Below the pieces are notes generated by a model that did no database searches, was not told the origin of the DNA, and saw nothing but the letters and a program-made list of their open reading frames with translations. From positions 41,144,819-41,208,818 of the forward strand of contig JAPTYO010000008.1 in NCBI GenBank assembly GCA_036873135.1: a DNA stretch of 64,000 bases, in the 5' to 3' direction. The DNA is from Clarkia xantiana subsp. parviflora. Its lineage: Eukaryota > Streptophyta > Magnoliopsida > Myrtales > Onagraceae. Shown in pieces: positions 55,921-64,000 of the stretch; within the stretch, counting starts at the first letter, position 1; each line of letters begins with the position of its first letter. Made by a program: the position numbers and the translations under genes.

Positions 55921-57164
55921 AAGGACCTCGATCTCGAGCTTCACCAAATGGATATTAAGACCGCATTCCTCCACGGAAACCTGGAAGAAGAGATCTACAT
56001 GGAGCAACCGGAGGGTTTTATTACTCCTGGTAACGAATGTAAAGTTTGTAAACTCCAAAGGTCCATATACGGTCTTAAACAGTCGTCTCCGCAATGGTAC
56101 CGTAGATTCCACGAGGAAATCGTAGGAAACGGATTCGTGAATCTTCACGAGGATCCGTGCGTGTATTATAAGACCTCCGGGTCTAATTATGTCATCTTAA
56201 CCTTATACGTGGACGACATACTCATTGCTGCAAACGACGTGAGTTTCATGAAAAAGTCAAAGTCCTGATTAGCATCTGTATTCATGGGACATGCCACGTA
56301 CATCTTAGGCATTAAGATTGCTAGAGATCGGGCTACCCGGAAATTATGTCTATCTCAGGAAGCCTATATCAACAAGTTGTTGAAAAGGTTCAGACTACAG
56401 GATGCTAAACCCGTGGACACGCCGGTGGTATTTGGGTGCGCACTGTCTAAACGTGACGGCCCAACTGGCGGAGCGTGGACAGATGAAGGGTGCAGAATAT
56501 TTATGCATGGTTGGTAGTTTGATGTACGCCATGCAATGCACCCGTCCAGATATCTGTTACGTTGTGAGCCTAGTAGCACGTTTCCAATCAGATCTTGGCT
56601 ATCAACATTTAAAGGCTATAAGACGAATAATTTCGTTATCTGAAAGGTACTGCCGACTATGCTCTCTGCTATGAGGGCGGGAAGTTAGAATTGACCGGTT
56701 ACAGTGACGCCGACCATGATGGCGATCCGGATGATCGTAAGTCCACCACAGGAGGAGTATTTCTCCTTGCTAATGCCACCATTTCATGGACGGGCAAGAA
56801 GCAAACCCGTGTCGCGCTGTCAACAATGGAATCGGAATTCGTTGCTCTCTCTAAGAATGCACAAGAAGCAGTCCGGCTGAAAAGACTTATTACTGCGTTG
56901 CTTGGTGGTGACATCATAAGTAAACCTGTAAATGTGTTCTCCGACAGTCAGGCAGCTATTGCGGCAGTTAGGAATCTGAAGTACTATAGTAGGATCAAAC
57001 ACATTGATGTGAAATATTTCTATGCTAAATCGATGGTAGAAGACAATATAATCACTATGAAATACTTGTCCACTGATAATATGATTGCGGACCCATTTAC
57101 TAAGCCACTACGCAGGGAGATATTCGTAGAACATGTAAAACTACTTGGATTGCGTAGGGTTTAG
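55921..57164 (+). pseudogene. C2a reverse transcriptase (N-terminally deleted) and RNase H
   Basis: Starts abruptly at the MDIKTAFLHGNLEEEIY motif (55948), so the fingers region of RT is missing. Then GLKQSSPQWYRRF, LTLYVDDILIAAND (active site about 56205), stop 56266, ILGIKIARDRATRKL, and, after a frame change near 56430, MYAMQCTRPDICYVV. RNase H 56691-57164: GYSDADHDGDPDDRKST, ALSTMESEFVALS, FSDSQAAI, HIDVKYF, DPFTKPL. Also about 30 bp around 56270 is shortened relative to 63765. Confidence 0.9.
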
Positions 57165-58290
57165 AAATGGCATGTATATGTGATAACATTTTGATATTAG
57201 AAAGTTACATTTTGTAAGCGAAAGACCTGCAACTGAGTTTATGATCAATCGACGTCATAATGTTCTGATTACATCAAATTTACGGTCTATAAACTGAGTC
57301 GTAGGAGGATGCAATCCTCTGCCAAAACTATATCGAATGTGGGCCTTACCTAATCACGCAGGTACGGTCGTCTTGCGGTAGATGGAGGCCTCTATTATGC
57401 AAGGTTGTCTAAGAATCAGGGGGATAAACCTGATTACGCAGAACGATTATCTATTGTCGAAGTAACTCGACATGATCTTCGTCCTGCAGATCGCCGTGAT
57501 GAACTCTATTCGTCATAAATCCACATTCTGGGCCAGATGAAAATCTGTGATAGCATGATTGAAATCTCCCATTCATGTTGACCCAAAAGGTTCAGGTATG
57601 CTATCAACGCGTGCTTCATACTACACGTGTCATGTTCGACCACGGGGTCATAACTCGGTGTGCTAAGAAAATAATCCTCGTGATTCTGGCGGGCATAAAC
57701 TTCTTCACCTCGAGCGTGTGATTGATCCCGGGAGCCTTATGAAGAGGCACCAAAAGTATCCTCATGGACTCAGAACTTATACCTAAGGTCAGGCCCAATG
57801 CTCGCTTCCCGGCGTACGTGCGTAGTGCTAAACAAAAAGGCCCAGTGACCACGTCTTTGGAAACCGGTTGGGTTGGCTAAGGGTATGAGCGATGGATGGT
57901 CAAGTACACCTATAATTCACCGACTCTTGTATTCACTAAGGTGGCCACCAGCCGGATATTAGTTGATGGTTGTGAATACTTGTACGGATGCCTTGGAGAA
58001 GTATTCCTATGTGGAAACTAGGCAAATGGAGAATTATCAGTTGACCTAGGATACAACGCTGTATAATACGTATAAATGTTGTTTATAACAAGTTGATTGG
58101 AGAAAAGGGAATCAACGTTCCGCGGCGCTACAATACTCCTAACAGATGGGTAGCACGATGCCCGTCGGTCGCACGGAAAACCTCGTATGAACTATTCGGA
58201 AGCGCGGAGCAGATCAAAGGGGAGAAATGTTGATGCGGATTTGGACAACAATACATTAACAGGCACCCTCCCATTTCGACGAGTGGGAGC
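57165..58290 (+). other. C2a 3' untranslated region and polypurine tract
   Basis: About 1.1 kb without a recognisable gene. Ends in ACGAGTGGGAGC (58279-58290), the probable polypurine tract, directly before the 3' LTR. Length is unusual for a copia 3' untranslated region. Confidence 0.7.
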
Positions 58291-58853
58291 TGTAAGCATA
58301 AGGTGATGGGCGTCGTAATTGGTAGCCCATAATATGTATAGTTTACCTAATGAACTAGAGTAAATGTCACATTAGGGTAATTGGGCTAGACCCAAATCCC
58401 AATTGACTTGGGAGGCCCAAATTTGGGCCTCCCCAATACATAGGACGGCCGAAATATTTAGGTGGGGTAAAGTGGACTTTTGTCCACTTTACTCCTCCTA
58501 AATAAGAGGTGTTAGGGAATATTTTAGGGTTAATCATAATTCCCTCACAAGAGTGTTTTAGAGAGAACCTCCTCCCACACCTACAAGGTTCGGCCGCACC
58601 AAGCATAACACCAAGGGTGTGCCAAATTGCTTTCGAGCAACTCTCCGATGATCTGTCCCCGTGTCAAGATTTTTTCTGAGGCTTTGTTGTGGAGCTAACA
58701 CCACGTAGAGCTTCTTTCATAAGAACCTCTACGGGTTCCATCCGGTGGATCGAGAACTCCCTTCGTACAAAGGATTTAGGACTACGGTAAACTGTTGAGG
58801 ATCTACTACCATGTTTTAGTGTTTCCGTAGTGATTACTCCATGTAATCTAACA
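58291..58853 (+). repeat. C2a 3' LTR
   Basis: 563 bp, TGTAAGC...TCTAACA; lacks the GTATGTGTAAC...GCACG part of the 5' LTR near its end, otherwise closely similar. Confidence 0.92.
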
Positions 58854-58858
58854 ATACC

Positions 58859-58899
58859 TTGTTTAAGTTTCCGTAGTGATTACTCCCCGTAATGTAACA
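58859..58899 (+). repeat. C2b 5' LTR, right part
   Basis: 41 bp, TTGTTTAAGTTTCC...GTAATGTAACA, follows the second ATACC. It completes the LTR begun at 49976 and is directly followed by a PBS. Confidence 0.88.
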
Positions 58900-58900
58900 G

Positions 58901-58913
58901 TGGTATTAGAGCC
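58901..58913 (+). other. C2b primer-binding site
   Basis: TGGTATTAGAGCC, one transition from the copia consensus TGGTATCAGAGC. Confidence 0.88.
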
Positions 58914-60575
58914 TGTGTTATGAGTTCATGATTTTGATAAATTAGTGTTCTTGGAGTTTTGAAATTTTCGGACTGAATTTTTTAAAAGGGGAATTTAAAT
59001 TTACGATTTTTTAAGTTCAAGGGTGGTTCGAAATTTTCATGTTCTTGGTTAAATTGATGTTCATGATCTTCAAGAAAAACGTGATATTTATCAAAATTAA
59101 ACATTGAATTGTAGATCTTATTAAAATTTGATCTTGAAATTTAACCACTTGTTCCCAATTTTGGTGTTAATACTGAAACCCTAGGTAAAATTTTTAATTT
59201 TTTAGACACCAAAGGGATAAAAATTTCGGCCAGATTTTAAAATTATATTGTTTACCATATTAAAATTTTTAATTAAGGTAACAACATATCTATAATTGGG
59301 AACATTATGATAGATTCACACTAATATATAGAAATATATATCACTATCAATATATCTAAATGTTTAAATAGGGTTATAGAAATTATTGATAGGTTTAGTT
59401 ACCTAAAAGATTGAGAAAATATATTGTCAGTTATTTGTTTCCCTATTAAAAATATTGACAATAAATAAATTTATATAATATATACAGAAACCGAATTTTT
59501 ACATATATTTGTTGATTGATTTAATCTTAAAGATAGAATCTTAGCAATAAATATATATATGTTAGTAATTTGGGCCGAAATATATATATATATATATATA
59601 TATATGTCAAGTTAAATATTTTTTGGACTTTAAAACCCTACTTGGGCCACAAGTAAACATTTCGACCCAACCTTTAAAATTTTAATTATTGGGCCGGTCC
59701 AATATGTTAAACCGGGACGAAATAAAACCGAAACAGATTTTCTCAATCGGTTCGACCTATTCGGGTCGGGTCGGACCGGGGTAATTAAGTGGGTCTAACC
59801 GAACCGGTTTTGAGTGTTGAACCGAACCCTATTTTATTGGACCGGTTCGGACCTAACCGAATTTTACCGAACCGAACCAGATTTTCCGGACCGAACCGGA
59901 TTTTCTGAACTGAACCGGACCAAAATGGACTGAACCGAACAATGTTTTCTAAAACGAATTCAAGTCAATTAAAATAGGGAGGTCAAGTTTTAAAATCCAA
60001 ATGTTTTTGAACCTAGAAATGGACTACACAGTGCTCATAGGGTTGCTAACCTTCATGCCTTGTTTCGATTATGGGAATGTATCTCGGAGATACATGTTTT
60101 GGGACTGGATTAATTAGAGGGCTGAATTGCAATTGTTTATTATTCAATATATATATTTATGCATGATTAGAAATGACGCGTAAGCATGTGTGTGTGGTAT
60201 GATGAATGTTACTTTGCATATGATAATTTACATGGGTAGTGGAATTATGTATGCATGAGTGAATTTATCGGAATGATTTTCCAAAACAAAAATGACATTG
60301 GGAAAGCCAAGATCGGGTATGCTTATTTTAAAATTCTCGTTCCGGTAATTTGCGATTAAAACCGTTTTAAGAGACTGATCTATTAGATAGCAAACGGAGG
60401 TAGTGTGAACTCTTTCACAAACATCTTCCATTGGTTTACTGGTGGTCGGTTGGTTTAGATGACTGAGGAATCATTATCTATCGGATTCCATCTTAATAGA
60501 TATTTGATGTATGTAATTCTTTCTCAAAATGTTATTGTCTCCTTGATTCTTGTATAATTATCGATGTGTTAGTCA
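58914..60575 (+). other. C2b untranslated leader
   Basis: Matches the C2a leader with indels, including the AACCGAACCGG block (59700-59950) and a TA run (59576-59606). No gene. Confidence 0.7.
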
Positions 60576-61447
60576 TGGCTGCGATAAGTAATGTAGTCTC
60601 CCAAATGAATAAGGGGGTGAGGTTGAACAGCAACAATTATAAGATCTTGAATAAGCGCGCAAGGATGGTAATCACAGAGATGAGAGGTTTGGAGCAATCT
60701 GACTACAAAGAAAGTCAGACCTGAGGGAGACCTCATGGACGAAGTGAAGAAGTTCCATGATGAATGGGATGCAAAGGATTGGGAAATTCGTTCTGCTTCA
60801 TTGTCACTGCTTGAGGATGACATACTCTATGGATATGATCACTATGAGTCTGCCATGGACTTGTGGAACGATCTTATGGGAGGGTTTCGTGTTTATATCA
60901 CAGCTCAGAAGCGATCGTTGAACGTCGCTTTAGACTCATACAGATGAATCCCAAGCACACAATGAAGGAGCATATAAGACATATGTCTAACATGCTTGTT
61001 GAACTCAAGGAGGCAGGAGAAATCCTGACCGACGGACAAAATGTCCAATGCGTAATTCGATCTTTGCTTAACTCTTGGAATAGCATGAAAATGCAACTTA
61101 CGCATGCCACTCAACTCGATGACCTCGAGAAAGTGCGAGTTCGTCTCGAGCTGGATGAGGATCACCTCAAGGCTGAAAAGCCAAGAGCAGAAATGCATCT
61201 TGCATCCTCGAACCCAGCTGAGCAAAAGGGTAAGCGCAAGAATAAAGGCAAAAGACTTCAGTTTAAGGCTAATAAACCTTTAGCTCCAAAACCTCAGAAG
61301 AAGTTCAAGCGAAAGCAATTCGGAGGCAAGAAAAGGCAGGCAAAACAGACACGTAAAGAGGAAACTCGAACGTGTTTCAGGTGTGGCGTGAAAGAACACC
61401 TTGCTATTGCCTGCACAAACCCTCCCAAGGTACGTGCTGAAGAATAA
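60576..61447 (+). pseudogene. C2b Gag with zinc knuckle, broken
   Basis: Starts MAAISNVVSQMNKGVRLNSN at 60576; a frame change near 60715; then LEDDILYGYDHYESAMDLWN; another frame change near 60935; then EHIRHMSNMLVELKEAGEIL, CVIRSLLNSWNSMKMQLTHA, LRLELDE-like stretch, a Lys-rich region and the knuckle CFRCGVKEHLAIAC (about 61375-61415), C..C....H....C. UBN2-type copia Gag, clearly different from the C2a Gag. Confidence 0.85.
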
Positions 61448-62570
61448 TGAAAATCTCATAAGTTCTTCTAGGACTCCTCTTACTCGAGAGTAATTCAATT
61501 TATCTTTATTGATTACAGAACCGAGAAGGAGAACAAGCACAAACCTGAGGAACTTGCCTCGAAGATATAAAGATTGAATGAAAAAAATTTATCTTTATTT
61601 GCTTTGCTAAATGAACCTCCTCTTGATTTTCAGAATAAAATACATGATGTTCCTTGAAATAAAGGAAACTTTTTATGAGCATATGACAAATGCTCGGTCA
61701 TAGTATTGATTATCATTCCTCAAGCTATTCGATCCTTTTAATTAACTGTTTAACGCATTGGTTATAAATCTTATTTTATTATTACTCCGTTGAATGAACT
61801 AAACTGTAATGATGATCATGTTTGAAACTGATTGGATTAAATTGAATTAAATTCAGGAATGAATCAAGGGTTTAAACCCCAGGGTAAATTGCGCCTTGCG
61901 CAAGTGTACCTCGATAGACGGAACACATCGTTTTCATAAAATGAATTTAATAATGAAGTGTTTGAATAATGACGTGCTGAATCTTCGTTTTCATTCCTTC
62001 GGAAACAACTTATTGATAACATTTACATCGGTAGAGGCTTCGGAGGCTGCCACGACCTTGTAAAAGTATCAGCTGACGCACAAGGTGAAAACCTAAAATG
62101 CTCAGTTCAGAGATGGGATAAAATCTATGAGATAAGTTAGCAAACGAAGAATGATGAAGTCGGTTAAACAATTTTCCTTCAATAAGCCTTGAACGAAAAG
62201 TCAGGCTAGGCACTCAAGTTAAAAGACGCACTTCAAGAACCATAGTTTGTATAATGTTGAAGTCATCCTATCAAAGGTTCCCTACGGGATGATGAAGATG
62301 ATTCACATAAACGTAAATCTGTGTTTCATTAATATTGGTAAGGTACGTCGCCATTATAGCTGAAAGGTGATAATGAGTTAAATCATATCACCATGCGAAA
62401 TTAATTTGCGCAATGAACACATATTTAGGACAAGAGTGCGTCGATTACTCTTAGAAAATACCTGTTTACAGCTTGATTATAAAATGGTGTCGAGATCGAA
62501 CATGAGACGTTACATCACTATGAGGACGAATTTTCCAAATGCATGAACAATTTTAATCAGTGAAGTCATG
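61448..62570 (+). other. C2b decayed internal stretch
   Basis: No domain recognised. Positionally this should hold protease and integrase; scattered short frames exist but none shows a motif I can support. It may be deleted or replaced sequence. Confidence 0.5.
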
Positions 62571-64000
62571 ATCAAAACGGACCAGAATAACAATGACTAT
62601 CAGGTCCCACTTAATTCGAGTGGGAGAGATTTGAACCCAGCAACTCACGTGAATGACATGGTAAATGAGAATAAGAACATTTTCATAGTAAATCCAGTGG
62701 GAGGAATAAACCCTACCACACAAAAACACTGTTGCTTTTGAGACGAATCAAGTTGAACCTGATGGTCATATAACTAAACCAGAAATGATACAATTACCTA
62801 ATACCCATTTTTTTTCAGTGGGAGTGATCCAACCATACTTGGTTCCAGATCCTAGTGATCAAGGAATACATCTCGGAAATAAAACCCCGAGACCAAGAGG
62901 TTGTCATAGGAAAGTTGTAAGTCATGGTAGCACTGCTCTTGTTCCCAATAGAGACAATGCTCCGAGAAGAAGCATTGTTCCGAGTGGGAGGATCTTTCCC
63001 AACAGGAATGATGCTACGATAAGAAGAATTATTCCGAGTGGTTGAAAAGATCAGACTAATAAACAGGACTCGCAATGCCTAGACGAGAGTCAAGGGCAAG
63101 TATCCTATTAAGTTAGGTATAAAATTGTTGACAAGAATTGGAAAGACCTCTAGTGGAGAAATGGAAGGAAATAATAAATGTAAGAGATCGCCTAAATGAA
63201 AGTCATTATAGTCTATAGTTGATTTACTTGTTAACCACAGGAGAGCAAGGATAAGGTGAGCCCTGAAATAAGGCTCACCACTGATGGAAAAAGGTCGAAC
63301 AACTCGACTTATTTTGAAAGGACTTACCCAATTAACGGAGTGGACTTTGATAAGAGAAACTCACTGACTGTGCGTAAAACCACGGTTAGGGCCATTAATG
63401 GTCCTGGTCGCAAGCCTCGATCCTGAGCTGCACCAAATGGATGTTAAGACCGCATTCCTCCATAGAAACCTAGAGGAAGAGATCTACATGGAGCAACCGG
63501 AGGGTTTCATTACTCATGGTAACGAACGTAAAGTTTGTAAACTCCAAAGGTCTATCTACAGTCTTAAACAGTCGTCTCGGCAATGGTACCGCAGATTCCA
63601 CGAGGAAATCGTAGGGAACGGATTCGTGAATCATCACGAGGATCCGTGCGTGTATTATAAGACCTCCGGGTCCAAATATGTCATCTTAACTTTATACGTG
63701 GACGACATACCCATTGCTGCAAACGACATGAGTTTCATGAATAAGTCAAAGTCCTGGTTATCATATGTATTTAAGATGAAAGACATGGGAGAGGCCACAT
63801 ATATCTTAGACATTAAAATTGCTAGAGATCGGGCTACCCGGAAATTATGTCTGTCTAAAGAAGCCTATATCAACAAGCTGTTGAAAAGGTTCAAATTACA
63901 GGATGCCAAACCCGTGGATACACCGGTGGTATTTGGGTGCGCACTGTCAAAACGTGACGGCCCCAAGAACCTGGCAGAGCGCAAACAGATGAAGGGTGCA
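62571..64000 (+). pseudogene. C2b integrase-RT linker and reverse transcriptase, truncated by the window
   Basis: From 62590 it follows C2a 55390 onward (QVPLNSSG, then repeated PSGR-type peptides from GAGTGGGAG). 63150-63440 keeps a badly decayed RT fingers region that C2a lacks. 63437 onward is RT proper: MDVKTAFLHRNLEEEIY, QSSRQWYRRF, LTLYVDDIPIAAND (active site about 63695), KDMGEATYILDIKIARDR, ACKLQDAKPVDTPV-like end. Frame largely open from 63440. Ends at the window edge. Confidence 0.85.

Larger units (their letters stand above)
50532..58853 (+). mobile_element. Element C2a: Ty1/copia, plus strand, inserted in the 5' LTR of C2b
   Basis: 8322 bp, LTRs 50532-51128 and 58291-58853, perfect target duplication ATACC (50527-50531, 58854-58858). 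PBS, long AT-rich leader, gag, protease, integrase, RT, RNase H and a purine tract are present. The RT has lost its N-terminal part and all frames have stops. The 3' LTR lacks about 40 bp near its end compared with the 5' LTR. Confidence 0.93.
58859..64000 (+). mobile_element. Element C2b internal region (runs off the window)
   Basis: Outer copia element of the nest: 5' LTR 49976-50531 plus 58859-58899, PBS at 58901, leader, gag, long decayed stretch, RT to the window end. Same orientation and LTR family as C2a, but with more deletions (most of protease and integrase not recognisable). Its 3' LTR must lie beyond 64000. Confidence 0.85.

Noticed and set aside
57616..57852. 78-residue minus-strand frame in the C2a 3' region
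   Set aside because: No recognisable motif, not visible as a conserved frame elsewhere in the window.
50532..64000. Tandem copia array sharing a middle LTR
   Set aside because: The LTR at 58291 is followed by ATACC and a 41-bp LTR end that completes the LTR left open at 50531, so nesting explains the layout better than a shared-LTR array made by unequal crossing over.

Overview
The window is flowering-plant nuclear DNA, most likely from a dicot. The evidence is one spliced UDP-glycosyltransferase gene of the UGT75 type and a deep nest of plant-type transposable elements: Ty3/gypsy Tat-lineage elements with TGGCGCC primer sites, Ty1/copia elements with TGGTATC-type primer sites, a LINE, and a hAT element with an 8-bp target duplication. 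No species can be named from the sequence.

Layout. 1-2364 holds a minus-strand LINE remnant and a decayed copia remnant with a 46-base A run. 2473-4476 is the only apparently intact host gene, UGT75-like, on the minus strand. 4580-5838 is AT-rich DNA with two copies of a dispersed repeat and a possible SINE. From about 5839 to 49830 a plus-strand LINE is cut into four pieces (5839-8334, 34404-35395, 48333-49122, 49730-49830); each gap is an insertion with a target-site duplication.

Insertion 1 (8335-34398) is element A, a minus-strand Tat-like gypsy. It carries two later insertions: element D (12344-22820, Tat gypsy, TSD GTGAA) and copia element C1 (27283-32800). Insertion 2 (35396-48327) is element B, a plus-strand sister of D (TSD CCACT); its 3' LTR was hit by a hAT transposon (44119-48191, TSD ATCGAGAT). 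Insertion 3 (49123-49724) is a solo LTR. Insertion 4 starts at 49831 and runs off the right edge. It is a Russian doll of one copia family: C2a (50532-58853, TSD ATACC) sits in the 5' LTR of C2b, and C2b sits in an LTR of C2c.

How the parts work together. A, B and D share an organisation: LTR, gag(-pol), a tandem-repeat zone, then a gene on the opposite strand converging on gag-pol, then the 3' LTR. In D and B the antisense gene has its own TATA box and a first intron. Element A has gag and protease but no reverse transcriptase or integrase; a second gag-like segment stands in the pol position, so it would depend on partners such as B or D. Most open frames are broken by stops, many of them C-to-T or G-to-A changes, and LTR pairs are still very similar, so much of the nest looks recent and silenced.
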